Shown here: piece by piece, positions 53,040-60,868 of the stretch | Layout of the letters: the number at the start of each line of letters is the position of its first letter | Position numbering within the stretch: the stretch's first letter is position 1 | Source of the DNA: Massilia oculi | Lineage (GTDB): Bacteria; Pseudomonadota; Gammaproteobacteria; Burkholderiales; Burkholderiaceae_D | Direction: 5' to 3' | Assembly: GCF_003143515.1 (NCBI RefSeq) | Contig: NZ_CP029343.1 | Coordinates: 5,022,001 to 5,086,000, forward strand | Length of the DNA stretch: 64,000 nt | Notes under the pieces: generated by a model | What the model was told of the DNA's origin: nothing | Database searches by the model: none | Seen by the model: only the letters and a program-made list of their open reading frames with translations | Made by a program: the position numbers and the translations under genes

Positions 53040-54110
53040 TCAGCATGCCGGGCGCGGCGTCGGCGCCAGCATGGTGCGGTTGCGACCGGCCGCCTTGGCG
53101 CGGTACAGCGCGGCGTCGGCGGCGCACAGCAGCGTCTCCCAGCTGTCGTGATGGCGGTCGAGCACGGCCACGCCCAGGCTGACCGTGATGTGCAGGGGGC
53201 CGGCGTCGGTCGGCACGGCCAGCGCGGCGATGTCGGTGCGCATGCGTTCGGCGCAGGCCAGCGCGTCGGCGGTCGAGGCTTCCGGCATCACGCAAACGAA
53301 TTCCTCGCCGCCGATGCGGCCGAAGTAGTCGCTGGCGCGCAGGCTGGCGCTGCAGGCGTGCGCCATGGCCGCCAGCACACGGTCGCCGACGCCGTGGCCA
53401 TGGGTGTCGTTGACGCGCTTGAAGAAATCGATGTCGAGCATCGCGATCGCCAGCGGCCGCCCGTGGCGCAGTGCCAGCGCGATGTCGCGCGCCGCCAGCT
53501 CGGTCAGGTAGCCGCGCGACAGCGCCCCGCTCAGGCTGTCGTAGCGGCTGGCGCGCAGCAGAGCCTGCTCTGCCTGGTAGGTGCGGCGCCAGAGCTGCAG
53601 GTGCATCGCCGCGACGCCGCCGGCCAGCAGCCATGACAGCGCGTACAGCAGGGCGCTGTTGAGGAAGACGGTGAGCGGCAGTGCGCGCGCGGCCAGCGCC
53701 AGGAACAGCAGGGTCGGGGCCAGCGTGCACGCCAGCCAGCGGCGCGGGCGCGGCTCGACCAGGGCGAGGATGAACAGGGCGCCGGTGAGCGCCGGCAGGG
53801 CCAGCACCGTGCCGTGCTCCAGCAGTCCCGCGGCGACCGTCATCGCGCCGACGTGGGTGGCGTACAGGAGCAGGCAGCGGGTACGCACCGCCAGCCGGGT
53901 GTCGGCGTAGGACGGGATCCCGGCCGTCACCAGGGTCAGGCGCCAGGCCAGCGATGCGCGGGCGTGGACCGGGTCGATCCAGGCATCCCAGGCGCCGAAC
54001 AGAATGACGAAGGCGCCGAGCAGCGGGCCCAGCACGGGAATCCAGCGGGCCACGTGGCGGTCGAGCTGGGCGTCGAATTCCGTGCCGCCGGCGCGATCGG
54101 GTTTGTTCAT
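53040..54110 (-). CDS. Membrane-bound diguanylate cyclase (GGEEF)
   Basis: A 356-residue protein with about six hydrophobic segments in residues 22-180 (WIPVLGPLLGAFVILFGAW, LALPALTGALFILALV, ...ALSWLLAGGVAAM), then a GGDEF domain (SRYDSLSGALSRGYLTEL onward) with the active signature RIGGEEF and an RASD inhibitory site at the right distance. It therefore probably makes c-di-GMP in response to a membrane or periplasmic cue. The ATG at 54110 has no clear ribosome site; two hairpins lie directly upstream. A start at 54185 would add 25 residues that look non-native. It converges with the KefB-like gene. Confidence 0.92.
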   Translation of the reverse strand: MNKPDRAGGTEFDAQLDRHVARWIPVLGPLLGAFVILFGAWDAWIDPVHARASLAWRLTLVTAGIPSYADTRLAVRTRCLLLYATHVGAMTVAAGLLEHGTVLALPALTGALFILALVEPRPRRWLACTLAPTLLFLALAARALPLTVFLNSALLYALSWLLAGGVAAMHLQLWRRTYQAEQALLRASRYDSLSGALSRGYLTELAARDIALALRHGRPLAIAMLDIDFFKRVNDTHGHGVGDRVLAAMAHACSASLRASDYFGRIGGEEFVCVMPEASTADALACAERMRTDIAALAVPTDAGPLHITVSLGVAVLDRHHDSWETLLCAADAALYRAKAAGRNRTMLAPTPRPAC

Positions 54111-54118
54111 CGGTTTGT

Positions 54119-54165
54119 CGGTGCGGGGCGCCGCACCGGATGGTGGCGGCCGCAATGGCCGCCAC
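54119..54165 (-). promoter_or_regulatory. Tandem hairpins in the leader of the diguanylate cyclase
   Basis: Hairpin A pairs 54119-54126 with 54131-54138 (eight base pairs). Hairpin B pairs 54143-54151 with 54157-54165 (nine base pairs, five-base loop). The nearer stem ends eight bases before the ATG at 54110, where a ribosome site would lie. They do not match the known GEMM c-di-GMP riboswitch sequence. They could control translation start. Confidence 0.5.
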
Positions 54166-54348
54166 GCCGGTTCGATGGCCGGCATGGAGGAAAGTTCCGC
54201 CGCGCCGCGCCGCGGCAGGTCCGCGAATGCAAGCGGCGCACTTTGATGCAACTCATGGAGACGATGGCCTCGCACCCTACGATGGTGCGGGGTAGGGCAG
54301 TCCGTGGCCCGGCCGGTCGTCTCCATCCGGGCGCCGCCGGCGCGATCG

Positions 54349-54383
54349 CCTCTCTTTTCATCACTCACTTCCAAGAGGACATC
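54349..54383 (+). promoter_or_regulatory. Possible ribosome-site-masking stem before hsp20
   Basis: CCTCT (54349-54353), followed by CTTTT, can pair with AGAGG (54374-54378), which is the Shine-Dalgarno of the hsp20 gene. The stem is only five base pairs plus possible U-G pairs, as in heat-sensitive RNA thermometers. It is a candidate only. Confidence 0.3.
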
Positions 54384-54830
54384 ATGGCAAACAACCTGAC
54401 ACGCTACGATCCGATGCGCGAGCTGATGCGCATCGATCCTTTCCGCGGCCTGGACGACATCATGCGCGATTTTCCGCTCGCATCGGTGCTGCGCGGCTTC
54501 GACACCGACCGCCGCATCCGGGTCGACGTCACCGAGAACGACCAGGACTACCTCGTGAAGGCCGACATCCCGGGCGTCAAGAAAGAGGATATCCGGGTTT
54601 CGGTCGACGGCAACATGGTCTCGATCAGCGCCACGGTTCAGGGCGAGCAGCAGCAGACCTCCGGCGACACCGTGTACAGCGAGCGTTACAGTGGCGCGCA
54701 GTTCCGCAGCTTCAGCCTGCCGCAGGAAGTCGACGACGCCAAGACCGCCGCGAAATACGAGGACGGCGTACTGCACCTGACCCTGCCCAAGAAGCCGGGC
54801 ACGGCGCGCAAGCAGATCGCCATCCAGTAG
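54384..54830 (+). CDS. Hsp20/alpha-crystallin small heat-shock protein
   Basis: A 148-residue chaperone that holds unfolding proteins without ATP. The alpha-crystallin domain spans about residues 43-140 (RIRVDVTENDQDYLVKADIPGVKKEDIRVSVDGNMV, then SERYSGAQFRSFSLPQEVD and YEDGVLHLTLPKK) and the C-terminal I-x-I/V-like tail reads QIAIQ. The ATG at 54384 follows AGAGGA. It lies among universal stress proteins and an antiporter. A possible RNA thermometer overlaps its ribosome site. Confidence 0.93.
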   Translation: MANNLTRYDPMRELMRIDPFRGLDDIMRDFPLASVLRGFDTDRRIRVDVTENDQDYLVKADIPGVKKEDIRVSVDGNMVSISATVQGEQQQTSGDTVYSERYSGAQFRSFSLPQEVDDAKTAAKYEDGVLHLTLPKKPGTARKQIAIQ

Positions 54831-54934
54831 CCCGTCGCATAGTCGAATGAAAGGTGGAAAGCGCCCGGTGCGATGGCGGCCTTGACGCCGTATGCGTCGG
54901 GCCGGCCCTTGTGCAGGGCGATGCTGGCTCCCGC

Positions 54935-55126
54935 TCACCAGATCCTCGGCGCCACGGTGCTGCTTGCGGCGAGCGCCTCCAGGCCCGTCGCCCGCGCCGT
55001 TGCCGCCAGCCGCGCCGGCGACGGCAGCCTGGCCAGCGAAGGCGGCGCGGCGGTGCGCAGCATGTAGACGATCAGCGACTGGGGCAGCATGGATTCGACG
55101 AACCAGCCGGTCTGCAACAGCGCCGG
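54935..55126 (-). pseudogene. Magnesium-translocating P-type ATPase C-terminal remnant
   Basis: The minus frame contains LLQTGWFVESMLPQSLIVYMLRT (about 55120-55052), which matches the conserved membrane helix near the end of MgtA/MgtB ATPases (x-F-Q-T-G-W-F-V-x-x-L-x-(S/T)-Q-x-L-I-V-x-M-I-R-T). The rest of the frame is Ala/Pro-rich and unrelated. No phosphorylation motif (DKTGT) or any other ATPase part is nearby. It is a relic left between the Hsp20 and universal stress genes. Confidence 0.6.
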
Positions 55127-55192
55127 GCCGGGTGCCGCGCCCGCCCGGCTGCCGCCGCATGCGGTCCATGGCGCCCGGCCCGGGCGTTCGCG

Positions 55193-56032
55193 CTAGTGAG
55201 CCAGCAGCACGGGCAGCGTGGCGTCGGCCAGGATGGTGCGGGTGGCGCCGCCGACGCACAGTTCGTGAAAGCGGCTGTGGCCGAAGCATCCCATGACGAG
55301 CAATCCGCAGTCCATCTCTTGCGCGAGCGCCAGCAGGTCGCGGCCGCTGCCGTGGCGTTCTTCGCGGGTGCAGAAATGGGCGGAAACGCCGTGCCGGTGC
55401 AGGAATCCGGATAGCTCCTGCTGGTCGGCCTCGAACCAGGCGTCCTGCCCGCCACGCTGCGGCAGGGTGAGTCCGACCACCACCACCGCGAGCGCGCGCT
55501 GCAGCAGAGGCAGGGCCGCCGCCAGCGCGCCGGACGCCTCCTTGCTGCCGTCCCAACCGACCAGGATCCTGGGCGCGAGCGCCGGCGCCGGATCGGTCCG
55601 CGGCACGACCAGCACCGGGCGGGCGCTGTTGAGGATGACGTACTCGGGTAGCCGGGTGCCCATCCCGGGGGCGGACTCGTCCGGGTCGTCCTGGCTGATG
55701 ACGACCAGGTCGGCGCTGCGCGCCTGGCGGGCGAGGCCGTCGTCGGCGGTGTCGCACACCAGCCTCGCCTCGCACGACACCGCCGCCTCGCCGGCGATTG
55801 CGCTGAAGCGCGACAGCGCGCTCCTCGCGCTGTCGGCCAGCGGCTCGAAGTAGCTGGCCTCGAGCGAGCCGGGTTGCCAGCGGCAGCCATGCGGGAGGAT
55901 GGTGCGCGACACGCCCAGCATCGCGGCGCCGACCAGGTGGGCGCCGTGGGCGTGGGCCAGGGTAGCGGCCCAGCGCATCCTGGCCGGGGCGTGGACCGAG
56001 AGGTCGGCATGGACGAGAATGGTCTTGTACAT
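55193..56032 (-). CDS. Universal stress protein, tandem UspA domains
   Basis: A 279-residue protein with two UspA domains: the first starts MYKTILVHADLSVHAPARMRW and the second ends GCFGHSRFHELCVGGATRTIL, with the G-x2-G-x9-G-(S/T) nucleotide motif. It is a paralogue of the 35344 gene (same length, same architecture). It lies 13 bases downstream of another universal stress gene. Clusters of such genes with Hsp20 and an ion transporter are commonly induced by oxygen limitation or energy stress in proteobacteria; that is known of the group, not shown here. Confidence 0.93.
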   Translation of the reverse strand: MYKTILVHADLSVHAPARMRWAATLAHAHGAHLVGAAMLGVSRTILPHGCRWQPGSLEASYFEPLADSARSALSRFSAIAGEAAVSCEARLVCDTADDGLARQARSADLVVISQDDPDESAPGMGTRLPEYVILNSARPVLVVPRTDPAPALAPRILVGWDGSKEASGALAAALPLLQRALAVVVVGLTLPQRGGQDAWFEADQQELSGFLHRHGVSAHFCTREERHGSGRDLLALAQEMDCGLLVMGCFGHSRFHELCVGGATRTILADATLPVLLAH

Positions 56033-56045
56033 GGGAAGCGGCTTT

Positions 56046-56857
56046 CTAGTGGGCCAGCAGGATGGGACAGGCGGCGTGGCGCAGGACGACCGCGCTGGCG
56101 CCGCGCAACAGGGTCTCGCGCCAGCGTGGGCGGCCGTAGGCGCCCATCACCAGCAGGTCGGCGCCTTCGCGCGCCGCGGCGTCGAGGAGGGCGGCGCCGG
56201 GATTGGGGGCGGCCGGGCGCAACGCGGTGCGGGCGACGACCCCGTGGCGCCGCAGGAAGGCGGCCAGGCGCGGGCCGGAATCGTCGCCATCGACGGCGCC
56301 GTCCATGAGCTGCAGCACGGTCGCTTGGCGCGCCGCGCGCAACAGGGGCAGGGCGCCGTCGACCGCGCGGATGGCTTCGGTGCTGCCGTTCCAGGCCACC
56401 AGCGCACCACCCCGGGCAGCGCGGCGTTGCCGCCGGTGGGCACCATGAGTACGGGGCGGCCGCCGGCGAGCGCGAGGAACTGCGCCAGGTCGGACGGGCG
56501 CAAGGGCGTCGTGTCGTGGCCGCCGGGCCCGACCACGACCAGGTCACAGTAGCGGGCGTCGAGCAGCAGCGCGGCGCCCGCCTCGTCGTCGGCCAGGCGC
56601 GTTTCGACCGAGGCCACGCCTTCTTCGTGCGCCAGTCGCTCGAAGCGCGCCAGCGCCTGTCGCGCAGCCTCGCGCAAGGCCGCGCATGGCACGGCCAGCA
56701 AGGCGCGCGTCGCGTCCGGGGTGTAGCGCGAGACGCCGGTCGGCGCGCTGCCGACCAGGTGCGCGTCCATGGCGCGCGCCAGCCGCGCCGCCAGGCGGAT
56801 GCGGCCTTGCGCCTCGGCTTCGGGCGCCGCGTGGACCAGAATCGTCTTGTATGCCAT
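56046..56857 (-). pseudogene. Universal stress protein with apparent one-base frameshift
   Basis: The gene reads MAYKTILVHAAPEAEAQGR from the ATG at 56857 through the first UspA domain to GNAALPGVV. The second half (ALVAWNGSTEAIRAVDGALPLL onward, ending GAYGRPRWRETLLRGASAVVL) continues in another frame. Adding one G on the coding strand at about 56405 restores VVALVAWNGS. It would be about 270 residues, a third tandem-UspA paralogue. A single-base deletion beside a C/G stretch suggests a sequencing error rather than real decay. Confidence 0.85.
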
Positions 56858-57215
56858 CGATGCGCTCCGGTGATCGCATCCGTTTCCGTCGGCGCGGTCA
56901 GGTGGAACCGCCCGTGCGCCGTCACAAGCATCACCAATACTGCTTTCCGGAAGTTCGAATCTGACATGAATCAAATTCGCCGCACTGCCTTTCGCCGGGC
57001 GCGGCGCGCCAGCTGGATGCCCAGGCCCATGATGACGGGCAGCAGCACGGCAAGGCCCATCCACGCCGCAGGCCAGTCCGAAAAAGAACGCGCCGCGTCC
57101 CGGCAGCGGCCGCATGGTGGAGCCGGAGCGCCCGCAGTCGCTGCGCGTGGAGCTTCTGCGCGAGCATGCACAGGCGTAAAATGCGCCCTTGACCCACTAT
57201 GCACAAGGCATTCCC

Positions 57216-57461
57216 ATGGAAACCATCGACCAGCGTTACCTCGTCCAGCAAAAAAAGCGTACCGAGGAGGGCAAACCGCCGGTATTCGCGAAGGTAATGC
57301 GCAGCAAGGAAGGGAAGTTCGAGGGCGTGTCCTTTATCAAGAACAAGGAAAAGGCCACCGTCATGACGGTGGCCGACGCTCAGGAAGTCATCGACTGGGC
57401 TGCCAGGAAGAAAGGCAATGCCCAGGAATACGACACCAAGATCATTTGCGTTGGACAGTAG
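57216..57461 (+). CDS. Conserved small hypothetical protein
   Basis: An 81-residue protein, METIDQRYLVQQKKRTEEGKPPVFAKVMRSKEGKFEGVSFIKNKEKA..., with charged helices and short strands and no signal peptide. The ATG at 57216 has an AAGG eight bases upstream; a GTG/ACC-type start further up would add nine residues. Its 3' end overlaps the 3' end of the convergent galactosidase gene by 20 bases. I do not recognise a named domain, but the composition and start look genuine. Confidence 0.7.
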   Translation: METIDQRYLVQQKKRTEEGKPPVFAKVMRSKEGKFEGVSFIKNKEKATVMTVADAQEVIDWAARKKGNAQEYDTKIICVGQ

Positions 57462-59426
57462 CCGGGGATGCGGCGGCACGCGTCAACTGGGCATCCCCCC
57501 AGGTCGCCACCACGGGCGGCGCATCGGCTGCCTGTGACCCACGCACCACCAGCTCAATGAGCTTGACGCCCCGGACGTCCGCCTTCAACAGCGATGCGCT
57601 GGCGCCGAACGCCATCGGTGCGCTCTCGGCCAACAGCTTGCCGTCGCCATACACGTAGAAACGCACGGGCTGGCGGGTGTCCTCGGTCGAATCGTCCACG
57701 CCGACAGAGGCCGTCAACTGCGCATGGCCGCCATTGTTCTTGACCTGCAGCCGCGAGTTCGACAGCACGCCGAGTCCCGACTCGAACATCCGTCCCGCCA
57801 CCTGCAGCGACTGGCCATACGGCGTCGTATCCGCCTGCGCGCCGCCCCAGCCCGCGTACTGGGGACGCGAGCCGCCCGAGCGGGTGCTCGACCACGGGTC
57901 GATCATGCGGTGGACGGTCGGATCGAGTTGCGGGTGCCGGGTGCCGTCGACGGCGACGTTGATCGAACCGGGGATCTCCGACAGGTACACGCCGTCTTCC
58001 AGTTGCCGCTTGCCGGTCGCCTCGAACACCAGCGTCTCGTGCGGCGCAAGCGTGAACGCCTTTTCGCCGGTGAAGGTCGAACGCTCTTTCGTCCACAGGT
58101 CACGCAGGGTGACCGGTGCGCTGCCCGAGAGTTTCAGGTGGCTTGCCAGCAAGGTCACCGGCGCCGGCGCGGCGCCGCGGTTGAACAGGGCCACCGCCTT
58201 GCGCTCACCAGAGCCCAGCGTCTTGACGATGATCTGCGCATCGTCGGAATCGTAGGTGACCACGCCCTGGTGTCCCGCCTTGTCCTGGTTCAGGCCGACC
58301 ACGTCCGCGTTGCCCAGCACCTCGAGGTAGGAAGCCGGCCCATTGCGCAGGTCATAGCTGATCAGGAGCGGCGCGTTGATCATCGCCCACAAGGAGAAAT
58401 GCGAGCGCACTTCGACCGGGTTGGCGGCGTCGAATGCGCCATGGCCGATGTGCAGGATGTCCGGATCGTTCCAGTGGCCGGGGCCGGCGTACAGCGCGCG
58501 TTTCGCCGCGCTGTCGAAGTTGTGCAGCATGCTCGTCCAGCTCGGCGTGATGTCGGCGCTGGTGCGCCACAGGTTGCCGACGTCCTTGCCCCAGGTGCGC
58601 ACGTTCGCCATGCCCCAGGCGCAGATCGACAGCACGTAGTCGTTGTCCGGCCGCGCTTCCTTGAGCGCCGCGGCGACGTCTTCGTAGCGCGCGCGCACCG
58701 CCTTGACGTCGGTGCGGTTGATCGAGCCGCGTTCGATCAGGGGTGGCGCCGCGCGGTAATTCTGTTTCTTCACCAGGTCGGAACCCGGCACGAAGTCGGC
58801 CAGGCCGCAGGCGTCGATCTTGATGTAGTCGAAGCCCCATTCCTTGAAATACAGGTTGATGTCCTGGGTGACGTGGCCTTCCAGTCCCACTTCGCGCTCG
58901 GCGGTGGTGCCCTGCGGCAGGTTGGGAGAATGCAGGTCGTAGGCTTGCGAACAGGCGTTGCGTCCGATGTCGGTGTAGATGCCGGCCTTCAGTCCCATCG
59001 CATGCAGCTTGTCGGTGAAGGGCTTGAAGCTGGTGCCGGCAGGCCCGCCAGTGGCGGCCGATGGAAAGATGCTGGTGCGGATCTGCAGGCGGCCGTCGCC
59101 CGTGCGGCGCTTCACCCACCAGCCGTCGTCGATGTTGACGTGCTTGTAGCCGAGCTTGGCGAGTCCGCTGTCGACCAGCGTTTGCGCGGCGCCGAGCACC
59201 TTGGCCTCATCGACTTCGGTGCGAAACGCGTTCCAGCTGTTCCAGCCCATCGGCGGCGTGCTGGCGCTGCCGCTCGTGGCGCCCTCCCAACGCCCAGCGG
59301 GGCCAGCGGATCGCCGGCGGGCGTGGCATGCGCCGACGCACACGACAAGGCCACGGCGGCAGCCAGGCTACCGTAAACAAGTTTCCACGGCTTGGGTTGA
59401 CTCCTCTCGGTCGAGCGGTCTTTCAT
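57442..59426 (-). pseudogene. GH27 alpha-galactosidase with C-terminal NPCBM-like domain, apparent frameshift
   Basis: The signal peptide MKDRSTERSQPKPWKLVYGS...CASAHA (ATG at 59426 with GGAGA upstream) is in one frame. The catalytic domain starting GRWEGATSGSASTPPMGWNSWNAF is in another. One extra C at 59293-59295 (GGG on the coding strand) restores LAPLGRWEGA. GH27 marks: PPMGWNSWN, NIDDGWW, nucleophile Asp in YIKIDACG, and acid/base Asp in WRTSADITP. The C-terminal 170 residues (from about EDGVYLSEIPG) resemble an NPCBM carbohydrate-binding domain. It releases terminal alpha-galactose (or alpha-N-acetylgalactosamine) in the periplasm. It is the last gene of the TonB-DUF4832-GH27 operon. 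Confidence 0.89.
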
Positions 59427-59480
59427 CCAGATCTCCTTATTGTCGTTGTCATTCGATGATAATCGAACGAAATTTTCGCC

Positions 59481-60868
59481 TTACTGTATGCGCAGCGTCG
59501 TTCCGACGCGGAACGCCCCCAGTGCCTCATCCCATCCCTGCGACCGCGCGCCATCCGCGGCATTGGCGGGACGCACGCTATAGCGGACGTCGCCGGCGAG
59601 CGCGGCGGCGCCATCCGGCAATGCAAGCAGCACGTCGTAGGCGCCGGCGGGTGTGCCGGCCGGTACGGCAAGGCGTGCGTTCACCTTGCTGGTGGTTCCC
59701 GGCAGCCAGTCGCGCGGGTCGATCGACGCCAGGGGGATGCGCACGAGCGCGCCGGTCGGCCGGTGACTGAGCAGGACGTGCACGGCGCGTGGATTGAAGG
59801 CGCGCGCCCAGCCCCGGTTGCTGACCGTCAGCGCCAGCTCGCCCGACCGGCCGGCCGCGACCGTGGCGCTGTGCCGCAGCGCCGCCAACTCGAAGCGATA
59901 GCCCATGCTGCGTCTGACTTGCGCCATGCAGCCCTGCGCCTCCCAGCGCGCATGGAACAGCTTGCGGTAATAGGTGTCGTTCAGGTAGGTCAGGCCGAAC
60001 TGCCGTCCTTCGCGCAGGATGTCCTCGCAGTCCCCGCGCGGCGTCGGATCGACCGCATCGGCCGGATTGCAGGTCTCGCCGCCGAACGGTGCGACGGCAG
60101 CCAGCGCTGCGACGTAGTCGCGCTCGCGGCGGCGTGTCGGCGCGTCTTCGCTGTAGGTGCCGACGTCCGTGCTGGAGGCCAGGAAGCAGTCGTTGTGCAC
60201 GCCGATGCGCGCCGCCTTCGAGCCGTCTTGCCAGCGCGGCGCCTGCGGCGCCCACGCCATCAGATAGGGAGGGTAGCGCAGTTGCAGGAATCTGCCTTCC
60301 GGCAGCGCCGCCAGCAGCGCGTCGCGGATACGCGTGCGCGCCTCCGGCAGGGTGAGCTGGTTGGACGATGTATGCCATTCGCCCCAGGCCCCGACGAAGC
60401 CGGCCTGCAGGTAGGCGATGACGTCCGCGTTCGCCGCCAGCACCGGCTTGAGCTGCCCGACGTGCTGGAGGACGCGCGCGAGCGGCGCATCCTGCGCCGC
60501 CTGGTAGCCGGTCTCGCCCCCGGGTAGTTGTAGATGAAGCGCGGGATCAGTTTCAGTCCCGCCCGGCGCGCCCTGGCGAAGCCTTCGGACACGTCGTCCA
60601 GCAGGCTGGCCGGCAGCGCGCCACCGGCATGCCGGTCCAGCCGCACCGGCGCATAGACCAGGCGATGGCCGGCCGCGAACTGCGCATTGGCCTGCGCTTG
60701 CGTCCACCCGGCCAGGTCGTCCGCCGCCCAGACATACATGCCGCGCTCGGGATTGGCGATCTCTTCGTCCGTTGCGCGGAATGTGGTCTCGACCGTGTCC
60801 GCCGCCTGGGCCGGAAAAAGGACCGCCCCGGACAACAGGGCGGCAAGCGGAGAGACGACGAATCGCAT
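59481..60868 (-). pseudogene. DUF4874/DUF4832 secreted protein, apparent frameshift
   Basis: A secreted protein of about 460 residues. The signal peptide (MRFVVSPLAALLSGAVLFPAQA) and the DUF4874 block with ANPERGMYVWAAD are in one frame until FIYNYPG. The rest, from GETGYQAAQDAPLARVL, including the DUF4832 part (FVGAWGEWHTSSNQ and LTVSNRGWARAFNPR), is in the other. One extra C at the CCCCC run 60517-60521 restores it. Families with this layout accompany carbohydrate-use operons and may be glycosidase-like; activity is unproven. The ATG overlaps the TonB receptor stop (ATGA), and the GH27 gene follows. Confidence 0.87.
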
